From Candidatus Bathyarchaeota archaeon (GTDB lineage: Archaea; Thermoproteota; Bathyarchaeia; Bathyarchaeales; Bathyarchaeaceae), in NCBI GenBank assembly GCA_004376295.1, contig SOJZ01000039.1:1-64000 (forward strand): a stretch of 64,000 nucleotides of DNA, read 5' to 3'. The notes beneath the pieces were generated by a model, which had not been told where the DNA came from, did not search any database, and worked only from the letters and a program-made list of their open reading frames with translations. Below, piece by piece: positions 41,228 to 51,004 of the stretch (positions are counted from its first letter, which is position 1; each line of letters begins with the position of its first letter). The position numbers were made by a program, and so were the translations under genes.

Positions 41228-43006
41228 ATGCCTGTAAGGCAACCCATCGTGTGCGTGCTTGGTCACATCGACACAGGCAAGACCTTGCTACTGGACAGAA
41301 TCAGAAAAAGCAGTGTTCAAGCCCGTGAAGCCGGGGGCATAACCCAGCATATCGGAGCAAGCTTCTTCCCTTTTAAAACACTCGAGGAAATATGTGGGCC
41401 TCTCCTGAAAAAATTGAAAAGTAGAATACGGATTCCCGGATTGCTTGTAATTGACACACCGGGACATGAAGCTTTCGCCAACCTGAGAAAGAGAGGCGGC
41501 GGGGTAGCAGATATCGCAATCCTTGTTATCGACATCTTAAAGGGCTTTGAAGCTCAAACCAATGAATGTATCAACATTCTTAAGGCAAGAAAAACCCCAT
41601 TTCTCGTTGCAGCAAACAAAATCGACCGCATACCCGGCTGGAAGTCCAAGCCAAACGAGCCATTTTTAGCATCATATCGAACCCAAGACCCTTACGTTCG
41701 CCAAGACCTCGACAACCGCCTCTACACAATTCTGGGAACATTTTCTAGAATCGGTTTCCGAGCAGACCGCTTTGACAAAATATCCGATTTCACTCAAACG
41801 GCGGCCGTTGTTCCAGTAAGCGCTAAAACAGGCGAGGGCATACCCGAGCTTCTAGCAGTTCTAGTCGGCTTAACTCAACAATTCTTGCGAACTCGACTGA
41901 AAGTGACGAAAGGCCCAGCAAAAGGCACAGTCCTAGAAGTCAAGGAGGACCCTGGGCTTGGAATCACCATTAACGCTGTTATCTACGACGGCGTGCTCAA
42001 AAAAGGAGACATCATTGTCGTTGGAGGGAAAGAAAAGCCCCTCGTAACCAAGGTCCGCGCAGTCCTTCTACCCAAACCGCTTGACGAAATCCGAGACCCC
42101 CGAGACAAATTCTCCTCAGTAAACACGGTTTCAGCTGCGACTGGAATAAAAATAGCGGCGCCGGATCTTGAAGACGCCTTAGCCGGCGCACCGTTATACG
42201 TAGTTCCATCAGAAAACCAGCTTGAAAAATATGTTAAAGCCGTCTCTGAAGAGATAGAAAAAATCAGAATTGCTACCGAGATAGAAGGCATTGTGCTAAA
42301 AACTGATACATTAGGTTCCCTTGAGGCTATCGCTGAGAGTCTGAGGCGAGACAATGTTCCAATACGATTGGCAAATGTTGGCGATGTTTCTAAACGAGAT
42401 GTTATGGAGGCGGTCGTGGTTAAGGAACACGAACCACTTCACGGAGTTATCATAGCCTTTAACGTAAAAATACTACCAGACGCGGAAGAAGAAGCGAAAA
42501 ATCGAAGAGTCCCGATATTCCAGCACAACATTATTTATCATTTGATCGACGATTACACTAAATGGGTGAGAAGCAAGAGAGAAACGCGTCTTCAAGAAGA
42601 ATTCGACAGATTGATCAAGCCTGGTAAAATAAAGCTTCTTCCCGGCTATGTGTTTAGGCGAGCCAAGCCCGCTATAGTAGGAATAAAGGTTTTAGCTGGA
42701 CAGATCAAACCGAAATATACGCTTGCCAGAGAAGACGGAACCAATGTCGGCGAAATAATTCAAATTCAAGATCGTGGACAAGCCATCTCAGAAGCAAAAA
42801 CTGGAATGCAAGTAGCTATCTCACTAGACAAACCCATCGTGGGAAGACACATCTACGAGAAGGATATACTTTACGTCAAAGTTCCTGAAGAACACGCAAA
42901 AACGTTGCTAACAAAATTCCAAGATCGCTTATCCCCAGAAGGACTTGAGGTTTTAAATGAGTTTGTCGACGTGATGAGACACAAATCTCCTTTTTGGGCG
43001 GCTTAA
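41228..43006 (+). CDS. infB: Translation initiation factor aIF5B
   Basis: A 592-residue aIF5B. The GTPase domain has G1 GHIDTGKT (12-19), the switch region QHIGASFFP, G3 DTPGHEAF and G4 NKIDRIPGW. It continues with the beta-barrel domain II, the EIEGIVLKTDTLGSLEAIAE domain III and a second barrel (GVIAFNVKILPDAEEEA, then FRRAKPAIVGIKVLAGQIKP). It promotes subunit joining during initiation. Its length is normal for archaea and there is no intein. Confidence 0.96.
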   Translation: MPVRQPIVCVLGHIDTGKTLLLDRIRKSSVQAREAGGITQHIGASFFPFKTLEEICGPLLKKLKSRIRIPGLLVIDTPGHEAFANLRKRGGGVADIAILVIDILKGFEAQTNECINILKARKTPFLVAANKIDRIPGWKSKPNEPFLASYRTQDPYVRQDLDNRLYTILGTFSRIGFRADRFDKISDFTQTAAVVPVSAKTGEGIPELLAVLVGLTQQFLRTRLKVTKGPAKGTVLEVKEDPGLGITINAVIYDGVLKKGDIIVVGGKEKPLVTKVRAVLLPKPLDEIRDPRDKFSSVNTVSAATGIKIAAPDLEDALAGAPLYVVPSENQLEKYVKAVSEEIEKIRIATEIEGIVLKTDTLGSLEAIAESLRRDNVPIRLANVGDVSKRDVMEAVVVKEHEPLHGVIIAFNVKILPDAEEEAKNRRVPIFQHNIIYHLIDDYTKWVRSKRETRLQEEFDRLIKPGKIKLLPGYVFRRAKPAIVGIKVLAGQIKPKYTLAREDGTNVGEIIQIQDRGQAISEAKTGMQVAISLDKPIVGRHIYEKDILYVKVPEEHAKTLLTKFQDRLSPEGLEVLNEFVDVMRHKSPFWAA

Positions 43007-43031
43007 ACGTCTAATGTGGTGAACAAACTTT

Positions 43032-43694
43032 CTAGGCAGTTTTTCGAGCAACCGTTAATATCTTGACGTAGTCAGCAGTGTCAGCGCAGCTGTCTGCTAC
43101 TTCTTCCATGGACTCCAATAAATCTTTAAGTATCATTAACGTAGCAGGATTGACATCTTTACCGTGCTTAAGGAGTAAACTTTTAGTTTCTAAATATTTG
43201 TCGTCAACTTTTTTCTCTACTTGGTCAACTTTTTGTGAAAGAGCTCTGGCTTCATGCGGGGCGCTCCCCAATTTCTCAAGGCTTTTTCGTAAGATAGAGG
43301 CGCAATCCACTAGGTTGTCAGCTATGTCAACGTACATACCCCAAATCTCTTCAGGCACCTCAACCTCAATTAGGACAAAAACGCTTCTTGAAGAATCCTT
43401 CACGTGATCTGCCATCACATCGAGTCTTTTGACCAAATGCATGATGTCTTCGCGATCATTAGAGGGTAGACTTCCCCTCGTTAACTCCTCGAACACTGAT
43501 CTTCTAAGGTTGTCAATTTCCTCCTCTATAGGGAAGAGTCGTTCTATACACTTCTTCGCTTTTTCTTTGTTTCTCTTTGAAGCTGCAATGATAGATTTCT
43601 CAAGTTCAGTGACAGTGTCAATAGCAAGCGTCATCTGCCGATACGCAAGATCCAAAACCTTAGACTTACGGCGCTTCACAAACCATTTTTCCAT
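43032..43694 (-). CDS. PhoU-like DUF47 protein
   Basis: The start is placed at ATG 43694 (MEKWFVKRRKSKVLDLAYRQ), 8 bases after GAGGAGG, giving 220 residues; an upstream ATG at 43787 gives an unlikely extension. Helical repeats (AKKCIERLFPIEEEIDNLRR, LVKRLDVMADHVKDSSRSVF, LEKLGSAPHEARALSQKVDQ) match the DUF47/TIGR00153 family, PhoU-like helical-bundle proteins usually encoded with PiT phosphate transporters. No transporter is adjacent here. A second member is cut by the right edge of the window. Confidence 0.88.
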   Translation of the reverse strand: MEKWFVKRRKSKVLDLAYRQMTLAIDTVTELEKSIIAASKRNKEKAKKCIERLFPIEEEIDNLRRSVFEELTRGSLPSNDREDIMHLVKRLDVMADHVKDSSRSVFVLIEVEVPEEIWGMYVDIADNLVDCASILRKSLEKLGSAPHEARALSQKVDQVEKKVDDKYLETKSLLLKHGKDVNPATLMILKDLLESMEEVADSCADTADYVKILTVARKTA

Positions 43695-43787
43695 CTGACT
43701 TGCCTCCTCAAGGAAACATCTATATGTAAAGCGGGAACGCCTTAAAAAACATCTTATTGTTACCATTAGAAAAGGGATAAAAAACAT

Positions 43788-44044
43788 TTGCAGACGCTAT
43801 TTTCCAGAATCTCGAATGTCCACAAAATGTTGGTGTAGGTGGAAACGTAAGTGATTTAACGTTCATAGAGTTTATTAAGTCTTGTGACACACTATTCTCG
43901 TGAATGTACATTCGCCCATAGCAAAACGCATCCCTAAAAAAAATGAGATCGGCGAGAGTGAACGCTGAATGGTACATGAAGCAAAGGCAGTGAAAAAAAG
44001 CCTTCTATGTTTCAAGAAGTTTATCCCATAAATGAGCCCTACGC
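43788..44044. other. Intergenic stretch
   Basis: No supported gene. It may include the far 3' remains of the broken TackOD1 gene on the minus strand, but no motif is left. Confidence 0.35.
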
Positions 44045-44880
44045 CTACGCTACAGTTGTTGCTGCGAGATCGATCACGATTATGTTTCGAGACCCATCTC
44101 CACGGGAAGCCCTGATGTCAAACATGTGACTCGCACCAGATTTCCCCTTCAGGAAGCCGGGGCTTTCCACTTCAAATCCACGACCCTGTAAAAACTCCCG
44201 TGTTGGGACAATCAGAAACAAGCCAAGTCCCGTTTCCTGCATTACGTTCTGATTTAAGCGTAAGAATATGCGTCTTTAAATGGATTTTTCAAACGTGAAG
44301 ATTTGATGGCATTCACGACAGAAATGAGATGGAACCGGAATGTCAAAGCTCTTGTCACACTCGTTCAGGTGCACCACACACCTGCTTTTCTATAGTTCAC
44401 ATCAGGCTTGGTCAATTCTTTGTGGCATTTTGGACACGTGAGCTTTCCTTTTATTTGAAAGTGCTCTTCAGTGTCGATATATCCGCATGGAACATGTTCG
44501 ATTAACGAACTTTTCCTAATGTCAAATGACTTGCAGTGAGGGCAGCAGTAATGAACTGAGACGTTAGCTGAATTACAATGCGGACAGTAAACAATTTTGT
44601 CGTAGAGTTTTCTTTTCAGAACGCCGACTTCAAAGAGGTGCCTCAAAAACTCCTCCGTGATACGGGCTTCACCTACAATTGCTTCAACAGCTGGATACTT
44701 GTACCCATACTTGGGATCATAAACCGGGTTTAATTCACTAAGCTCCCCACTTACGAACTTGCTGAGAAACAATTGGACGCGGTGGTCTTTGTATACCTCA
44801 GTCCGCTCAGCTTTTGAAGTTTTAGACATTCTGTCTCCAACCGAACAATGAATAAACCTTGTTGCCAGTTTCACATTCAA
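44045..44880 (-). pseudogene. Frameshifted TackOD1 zinc-ribbon protein
   Basis: The first part (start at 44880 or ATG 44826) carries YPAVEAIVGEARITEEFLRH, IVYCPHCNSANVSVHYCCPH and EHVPCGYIDTEEHFQIKG, then LTCPKCHKEL and YRKAGVW, after which a stop appears. In other frames the protein goes on: LNECDKSFDIPVPSHFCREC, then LNQNVMQETGLGLFLIVPTR and SGASHMFDIRASRGDG to a stop at 44045. The zinc-ribbon array is the TackOD1 output domain described for Thaumarchaeota and relatives; the last part resembles the nuclease-like region that often follows it. At least two frameshifts break the gene. Confidence 0.75.
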
Positions 44881-45071
44881 ACGCTGATAGTTTATTACTT
44901 AATGTTCGTTTAAAACTTTCTTTTTCTAGCTCTCATAATTTGACTTGATGGGGCTCTTGATCTTCAACTACCTTTCAAGAAAGATTTTGAAACATAATAA
45001 TTGCATCGTAATATTTAAGATACTCTCTTCCTTATAATTTTCTGTGTATATATACACTGGAGAACTTTCAA

Positions 45072-45317
45072 GTGGAGCGACAAGGATTGAAACAAATTCA
45101 AGTACACACAATAGACCTGACAAAAATTGAGGGAAATGGAGATTTCTCTTGCCCCAATTGCAGGGTTACGATTTCTCCCGAAGATGAAACCGAAAGTGTT
45201 CACAGCGTCCTAGAAACTAATGTTCGAAATGTGTCTTTGGAAGAGTTGATAATCGTATCTACTGAATGCGGAAGCAACGTCTCTCTTGTAGGTTTTCTTT
45301 CCATTGAAAGGCGATGA
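45072..45317 (+). CDS. Hypothetical 81-residue protein with CPNC motif
   Basis: It starts at GTG (45072) close behind a TATATATAC box (45048-45056), so the real start may be slightly downstream (TTG 45087). Residues 25-45 contain GDFSCPNCRVTISPEDETES, half a zinc ribbon, and a later STECGSN supplies one more Cys. The rest has mixed alpha/beta character (SLEELIIVSTEC). I do not recognise the family. It is followed within 5 bases by a membrane-protein gene, and the two probably act together. Confidence 0.6.
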   Translation: MERQGLKQIQVHTIDLTKIEGNGDFSCPNCRVTISPEDETESVHSVLETNVRNVSLEELIIVSTECGSNVSLVGFLSIERR

Positions 45318-45321
45318 TCTC

Positions 45322-45819
45322 ATGGTGAGAGCAGCTTTAACGACTCCTCTTTACATATCTAGCATATGGGTCTTACTGATTACTTATCAGATGTTTACCA
45401 GTGTAGCTGTTATCAGCGTTGTCCAATCTATAGGTCCATTTTTTCCATCAATTCAAGAATTGCTGATGCCTCGTATAGATCGCATTGAATTTATGTACTC
45501 TTTTGCTTGGATTTGGGTGATGACTTCTCTCATTCCGTCACTTATCTTGAAAAGAAAGAGTGCCCTTTTACAATTTGTTGTAGTTTTGATGCTGACTTTT
45601 TTAGCCGTTGAATTTGGGAATATCTTATCTTTTGCGTTTGGGGGCGAGTTTGTAGAGCAGATTTTTGGGGTAACTGTCTTGCTTGGAAATCCATGGTTGG
45701 CTGCCTTGTACTTGTTCTCACCTTTCCTCATTATACTTTCTGTGGACTTCTATGAGAGAAGAAAGAAGAAGTTAGAGGAAAAGTCTCAACTGTCAAGTCA
45801 AACGTCTGAGTCTGAATGA
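45322..45819 (+). CDS. Four-helix membrane protein
   Basis: The start is placed at ATG 45322 (MVRAALTTPLYISSIWVLLI), 5 bases after the previous stop; TTG 45304 would overlap it. Of the 165 residues, about four hydrophobic segments (8-28, 50-68, 75-98, 115-140) precede a charged coiled-coil-like end (DFYERRKKKLEEKSQLSSQT). No motif is recognised. The gene order suggests coupling to the CPNC protein. Confidence 0.65.
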   Translation: MVRAALTTPLYISSIWVLLITYQMFTSVAVISVVQSIGPFFPSIQELLMPRIDRIEFMYSFAWIWVMTSLIPSLILKRKSALLQFVVVLMLTFLAVEFGNILSFAFGGEFVEQIFGVTVLLGNPWLAALYLFSPFLIILSVDFYERRKKKLEEKSQLSSQTSESE

Positions 45820-45986
45820 AACTGTCTTTTTCGTGTGGCAGAGGGGAGTCTGATGGTGGGTTGGACGCTGGTTTTGTTTTGGATTCTGTTTCTTGAACTA
45901 AGACTGAAATAGACTTTGTTGGTAAGCGCATAAACTTGCAGCGTAACACGACAAAGACTCAGCTACTGTTATCTGAAAATCTTCGA

Positions 45987-47738
45987 CTATCGATGGGCAA
46001 AATATACGGTTAACTTCTTATCCACATTGTCAATTCGAACAAAACCGAAACGTTCAAACTGAATAATGTCATCTGGACATAAACTCTTACAGGAATTTTC
46101 AGCGATGCCTTTAACCACAGAAGCATCTGGCATCACAACTTCGCATGGAATACCCGTACCAGATGGAAGCCAGTGAATCAAGGTAGCGCCAACTTTTTTT
46201 GCTTCCTCATGAGACTTGCTATGAAAAACCGCCTCAATACCATACTCTGCAACTTTTTCAACCTGAAAGTTAAACAATCCCATAAAACGTATTTTTGTGT
46301 GCTTCTCCATAAGTTTCAAATCGTCGTTGGAAACCCAGAAAGATGCGATGCCCTCTTTAGACATTATGTCAAAGCAACGAAAGCCCCTTTCCGCCTTGTC
46401 TGGATGCAGAGGGATCTTAGCGGTAAATGCGTGTGGAACTTTTTTTACTACCAGTTCTTTCGGGTCGCTTACAAAGAAGTATCGATTTGCGATGGGGTCA
46501 ATTATTTTTCGATTGTGAGCGTAGAGGTTCTCCCAGCTCAACGTCACATCAGCGGTCTTAGGGCCAACATCAATTATTAGACGCCTTATCGCTTCAGCCG
46601 TTATCCCCCTCCTCCTCAAAGCGACAAACGTGGCAAGCCTCGGGTCATCCCAACTCTTGAACAGGCCAGTCCTAAGTCCCTGTACAATCACAGATTTGCT
46701 GAGAGAAGCCCCTGTTATCTTAAGTCTGCCATAATGAATGGCCTCGGGATACTTCCATCCAAAGTGCTGATACATGTATTCCTGCCGTGTCTGATTGGTT
46801 AAATGCTCCTTTCCTCGTATGATGTGAGTTACGCCTATCAGATGATCGTCGACGCCGCAGGCAAAGTTGTAGAGAGGCCAGACACGGTATTTGCTGCCCA
46901 CCCTTGGATGGCTATACTTCTTTGTGTCGATGATTCTCAACGCTGGCCAGTCTCGAACTGCAGGATTCGGGTGGTCCACGTCAGTCTTGATTCTCACAAC
47001 GGCTTCTCCTTCGCCATAAGTTCCGTCTAGCATATGTTTCCAGCGTGCAACGTTTTCTTTCGGTGTTAGGTTTCTACATGGACACGGTTGCCTTGTCATT
47101 ACTTTTTTTCGAAACTCTTCGCGCTTGCAAGTGCAGACGTAGGCGTTGCCGTCCCTGAGGATTTTTTCTGTGTGTTCATAATATAGGGGGAGTCTGTCGC
47201 TTTGGATGAATTCGGCGTTCCATTTACATCCGAGCCACATTATATCCTCTCTTATGAGGTCGTAGAATTGCAGGGCAGATTTTTTCAGTCGCGGGTCTGT
47301 ATCTTCGAAACGGAGGTAGAACAAACCGTTGTACATTTTTGCATACTCGTAGCAGAGGATTATGGCTCTAGCCGACCCCAAATGTAAGAGACAATCTGGA
47401 TTTGGTGCAAAACGAGTGACAACCCGCTTGTAACTTTCAACGTTTGGCAACGGCGGGAGCATCTTTTCTACCACAGCTTTTTCCTTAACCAAAGCCGCCG
47501 GCCACTTCTCCTCAACCATCCTCCTCTGCTCATCTAGAGAAAGCTTGTTAACCTCTCGGACAACCCCAGTAATGATGGAGGTCACCTCTTTTACTCTCGT
47601 TTTAAGATGCGGGTCTTCTGCGAGTAATTTGCCGAGAACAGGCCCTGGTTGAGCTTTTCCTCCGTAGTTAAGTGCATTCAAAAGTGCAATCTTCCGAATG
47701 ATTTCCCTAAGTTTCACATTTGAAGTCAAGTTTGCCAC
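45987..47738 (-). CDS. gltX: Glutamyl-tRNA synthetase (archaeal)
   Basis: A 583-residue class I synthetase of the archaeal/eukaryotic GluRS type. The N-terminal ~100 residues are the archaeal extension (ALLNALNYGGKAQPGPVLGK). The HIGH box appears as HLGS (119-122, in FAPNPDCLLHLGSARA) and the KMSKS box as ASLSKS. A CTCKREEFRKK and CPC segment lies in the connecting region, and the C-terminus is the beta-barrel anticodon-binding type. It charges tRNA-Glu, and probably tRNA-Gln for later amidation. It is the last gene of the isoprenoid operon, 18 bases after the prenyl synthase. Confidence 0.95.
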   Translation of the reverse strand: MANLTSNVKLREIIRKIALLNALNYGGKAQPGPVLGKLLAEDPHLKTRVKEVTSIITGVVREVNKLSLDEQRRMVEEKWPAALVKEKAVVEKMLPPLPNVESYKRVVTRFAPNPDCLLHLGSARAIILCYEYAKMYNGLFYLRFEDTDPRLKKSALQFYDLIREDIMWLGCKWNAEFIQSDRLPLYYEHTEKILRDGNAYVCTCKREEFRKKVMTRQPCPCRNLTPKENVARWKHMLDGTYGEGEAVVRIKTDVDHPNPAVRDWPALRIIDTKKYSHPRVGSKYRVWPLYNFACGVDDHLIGVTHIIRGKEHLTNQTRQEYMYQHFGWKYPEAIHYGRLKITGASLSKSVIVQGLRTGLFKSWDDPRLATFVALRRRGITAEAIRRLIIDVGPKTADVTLSWENLYAHNRKIIDPIANRYFFVSDPKELVVKKVPHAFTAKIPLHPDKAERGFRCFDIMSKEGIASFWVSNDDLKLMEKHTKIRFMGLFNFQVEKVAEYGIEAVFHSKSHEEAKKVGATLIHWLPSGTGIPCEVVMPDASVVKGIAENSCKSLCPDDIIQFERFGFVRIDNVDKKLTVYFAHR

Positions 47739-47756
47739 TTGATTTTCCGTGCCTAA

Positions 47757-48833
47757 TCAGATTTTTCTTTCAACGAGATAACTAGCGAATGCCTTTAACT
47801 CTTCCTTTGCGTTTGATGGTGGTAGAAACTCGTCGATTTCTTTCCAGCTTTCTTTCATAATGTTTCGTGCATACTCTTTTGTGTATTCTATTGAACCATA
47901 TTTTCTGATGATGTTGATCGCTTCGTTTCTTATTTTTTGGTCGGTTGTGTGCATGTTGAGGATTTCTATCAACCTCTCTTTGTCTCCAGCCTCTGCTTTT
48001 TTTAGTGCGTGGATTACCATCAAGGTTCGTTTTCCCTCCGTAATGTCTCTGCCGAGTCCACCCTTTCCTTCGGCAAATTTTTCACTGACTAGGTCGAGGA
48101 TGTCGTCCTGTATCTGAAAGGCTACGGCGAGTGCCTCCGCGAATTTTCCTATTTTTTCAATCAAACCGTTATCAGCATCTGCTAGTACAGCAGCCATCTT
48201 CGCTGACATTCTTGCTAAGGTTCCAGTCTTGTATATGCACATCTGGAGATACTGGTTTTCTGTGATTTCGTCAGCGTTTACTAATCCTCTGTGCCATGCG
48301 ATGTCTGTTGCTTGTCCAAAGCTTATGTTGATCATTTCTTGCACGTAGATTTCGTAGAGTCTGGTCAGTTTTTTGTTAGAAAGTTTGTCCTTGTTTTTGA
48401 TTAAGGTTAACAATGGCAGATAGTACATTGTGTTTCCCGCGTTGACTGCGATGTCGAGGCCGAACAATTTGTACGTGCAGGGTTTGCCTCTCCGAAATTC
48501 CGACGAGTCTTCGATGTCGTCTATCATTATTGTTCCGTTGTGGATGACTTCTGGGATTATGGCGAAGTCTAAGAACTCGTTTGGGTTTTTGCCGAGAGCT
48601 TCGCAGACTAAAAGGAAAAGGATTGGTCTCCATCTTTTGCCACCTCTGTCTAAAAATTCCCATATAGGTTCTGCTATTGCTTTGCTTATAGCTTCAGAAC
48701 TGTATTCGTATGCTGGTGGACCAAGTGTAAAAACCAAGGATTCTTTGTCATATGTCCTTGGGATGTATTTTTCTATCATTTTATCAATTATTGAGGCTTT
48801 CTCTTTCAGAAGTTTTTCAACGTCTATTTTCAT
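47757..48833 (-). CDS. idsA: Geranylgeranyl/polyprenyl diphosphate synthase
   Basis: A 358-residue trans-prenyltransferase with the first aspartate-rich motif MIDDIEDSSEFRRGKP, the second FQIQDDILDLV, and GGKRWRPIL near the N-terminus. It condenses IPP onto allylic diphosphates to make the C20 (or C25) chains of archaeal lipids. The residue small enough to fix product length cannot be judged safely here. The start abuts the upstream fni stop (ATG at 48833, next base after 48834). Confidence 0.93.
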   Translation of the reverse strand: MKIDVEKLLKEKASIIDKMIEKYIPRTYDKESLVFTLGPPAYEYSSEAISKAIAEPIWEFLDRGGKRWRPILFLLVCEALGKNPNEFLDFAIIPEVIHNGTIMIDDIEDSSEFRRGKPCTYKLFGLDIAVNAGNTMYYLPLLTLIKNKDKLSNKKLTRLYEIYVQEMINISFGQATDIAWHRGLVNADEITENQYLQMCIYKTGTLARMSAKMAAVLADADNGLIEKIGKFAEALAVAFQIQDDILDLVSEKFAEGKGGLGRDITEGKRTLMVIHALKKAEAGDKERLIEILNMHTTDQKIRNEAINIIRKYGSIEYTKEYARNIMKESWKEIDEFLPPSNAKEELKAFASYLVERKI

Positions 48834-49949
48834 TTAACCACTTTCTCTTCTTCGCGCATACCGTTCAAGTTGGAAGCCTCGCATTCGCAACCATTCAGCC
48901 GTCTTTCCGGTTAACACAAGTGGAGCCTTCTTTAATTTTTGAGTGGATTCTGCTCCTACAAGGAACATGGTGTTTTTTAACTCTTCTATTATGAATAGAA
49001 GCGCTTTTTTAACCTTGTTTGAGTCTTTTGTGGCGTGGCGTAAGATTGGTGAGGCCATGCCAGCTAGACTTGCGCCTAGTGCTAAACTCTTTGCGACGTT
49101 TATTCCAGAGCGCACTCCACCTGAGGCTATGACTGGGAGATTTACGGACTGGACGACCTCGACGAGGCTTGCAACGGTGGGTATGCCCCAGTCCCAGAAG
49201 TCTTCGCCGAGCCTTTGACGGAATTTGTCTTGCATTTTTTTCGCTCGGTGATATTCGACTGCTGCCCAACTTGTTCCTCCGACCCCTGCTACATCTATTC
49301 CTGCTACGCCTGCGGCTTCAAGCATTTTTGCTTCTTCGGCTGCTACACCCGTACCCGTTTCCTTAGCTATGATTGGGATGTCAAGTGCCTGCGTGATTTC
49401 TCTGATTTTTTTGAGGACACCGACGTAGTTTGTTTCTCCTTCTGGTTGGATGACTTCTTGCAACGGGTTTAGGTGGATGGCTAATGCGTCGGCGTCTATC
49501 ATTTCCACAGCTTTTTTGGCTTGCTTGACATTGTATCCTCTGACGAGTTGGGGTGCTCCGATGTTGGCTATGAGAAAGGCTGTAGGCGCCCTCTTTCTGG
49601 CGACGGCAAAGGTTTTTTCTAGTTTTGGGTTCTCAATGGCGGCTCGTTGGCTTCCAACACCCATTCCTAAGTCTAGCTCCTCCACCGCTTCGGCTATGGC
49701 TACGTTGATTTTCGCCGTTTCTGTGGCTCCTCCAGTCATGGCTTCTACAATGAGTGGGGCGGAAAGTTTGTGGTTGAAAACTTTTGTTGAGAGGTTGATT
49801 TTGTCTCGTTCGATTTCTGGTAGGGCCCTGTGGATAAGGAAGACATCCTCGAATCCTGTCGTTGCCTGTCGGGCTTGGACGTTTTCTTCTATACATATGC
49901 GGATGTGGTTAGTCTTTCTTTTCTCGGTTGGGTTAGGCAGTTTTTTCAC
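48834..49949 (-). CDS. fni: Type 2 isopentenyl-diphosphate isomerase
   Basis: A 371-residue FMN-dependent IPP isomerase: FEDVFLIHRALPEIERDKIN, LIVEAMTGGATETAKIN, GVGSQRAAIENPKL, IIAKETGTGVAAEEA and IASGGVRSGINVAKSLALGA are all family motifs. It interconverts IPP and DMAPP. It overlaps the upstream kinase gene by 4 bases, so kinase, isomerase and prenyl synthase form a compact operon. Confidence 0.95.
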   Translation of the reverse strand: MKKLPNPTEKRKTNHIRICIEENVQARQATTGFEDVFLIHRALPEIERDKINLSTKVFNHKLSAPLIVEAMTGGATETAKINVAIAEAVEELDLGMGVGSQRAAIENPKLEKTFAVARKRAPTAFLIANIGAPQLVRGYNVKQAKKAVEMIDADALAIHLNPLQEVIQPEGETNYVGVLKKIREITQALDIPIIAKETGTGVAAEEAKMLEAAGVAGIDVAGVGGTSWAAVEYHRAKKMQDKFRQRLGEDFWDWGIPTVASLVEVVQSVNLPVIASGGVRSGINVAKSLALGASLAGMASPILRHATKDSNKVKKALLFIIEELKNTMFLVGAESTQKLKKAPLVLTGKTAEWLRMRGFQLERYARRRESG

Positions 49950-50764
49950 CCCTTTTCGATGAAGGTGCCGACAACTTCTTCTCCTTCAAGTGCGCGGTAA
50001 ACGTTGTCGGGTTTTAAAGCGTTCACGATTCTCACATTAACTCCATGTTCTAGTGCAGGTATTAGTTCAAGTATTTTTCCAAGCATGCCACCTGTGACAT
50101 CGGTTACATTTGTTTTTTCGATTTTGTTTTGTAGCTTTTTCAGTTGTTGTAGGGTGATGTGTTGGATGAGTTGGGCGGACGGGCTGGTTTTAGGGTCTGC
50201 GGTGTAGAGGCCGTCTACGTCTACGCCAATTATGAATCGTTCTGCGTTCAGTCGTATTGCGAGTTGGGAGACAAGTTGGTCGCCGGATAGGATGGCGAAT
50301 CCGATGTTTGAGTCTGGGACCGCGTCTCCGTAAAGAACTGGTGTGAATCCTAATTCAAGCAGTTTCGTTAATGGTCTTTCTTCCATGATGTGGATTCGAC
50401 CTGACTTTGTAATTATGATGGAGGCGGGTTGGATTTCTACCGCTGGAATGTTTTGGTTTATTAGGGAATCTATGACATGTTTGTTTAGTGTTGTCATTGC
50501 TTGATGTGTTTTTGCGAATCCTATGATCTGTGACGAATCTTTGTAGCCTTCATCTATCTTGTACTGTTTTGCAACTGGATGACCGAAAGAACCACCACCA
50601 TGAACTATGACAAGAGAGTTAACATCAGCTCGTTTGATCTCTTTTGCAAGTCTCGTGATTGCTCTCTTGTTTAGAGTAAAGGACTCATTCTTTATTGTAA
50701 TAACTGATCCTCCAAGCTTTAGAATAATCGGCTTTGGTACTTGCGTTATCGTCTTTTCCTCCAT
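49946..50764 (-). CDS. ipk: Isopentenyl phosphate kinase
   Basis: A 272-residue amino-acid-kinase-fold enzyme: ILKLGGSVITIKNE, VIVHGGGSFGHPVAKQY (with the catalytic His of IPK), FTPVLYGDAVPD, LSGDQLVSQLAIRL and DVTGGMLGKI. It phosphorylates isopentenyl phosphate to IPP in the archaeal mevalonate route. It is the first gene of the operon. Confidence 0.93.
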   Translation of the reverse strand: MEEKTITQVPKPIILKLGGSVITIKNESFTLNKRAITRLAKEIKRADVNSLVIVHGGGSFGHPVAKQYKIDEGYKDSSQIIGFAKTHQAMTTLNKHVIDSLINQNIPAVEIQPASIIITKSGRIHIMEERPLTKLLELGFTPVLYGDAVPDSNIGFAILSGDQLVSQLAIRLNAERFIIGVDVDGLYTADPKTSPSAQLIQHITLQQLKKLQNKIEKTNVTDVTGGMLGKILELIPALEHGVNVRIVNALKPDNVYRALEGEEVVGTFIEKG

Positions 50765-51004
50765 TTTTCATTGAACGTTATTCGGATATATCAGTTGTTC
50801 TTATTTCTCTGGAATAGAAGAACAGCAACGGTTACCTCAAATTTCTTTTTTTATCCTTCTATTTAATTCCTATTTGGTGCATATCTTAGACCAGGGCTAG
50901 AAGCGTCACACACTCACAAACCACTTCTAACCGTGAAAAGCCAGATTCATCGATACATTTATAGTCATCATTTCATGCACAATCTTGTCAAAGGAGAAAG
51001 GCTG

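Noticed and set aside
44045-44242. Independent 65-residue gene
   Set aside because: It continues in sense from the broken TackOD1 protein upstream and lacks its own ribosome site, so it is treated as part of that pseudogene.
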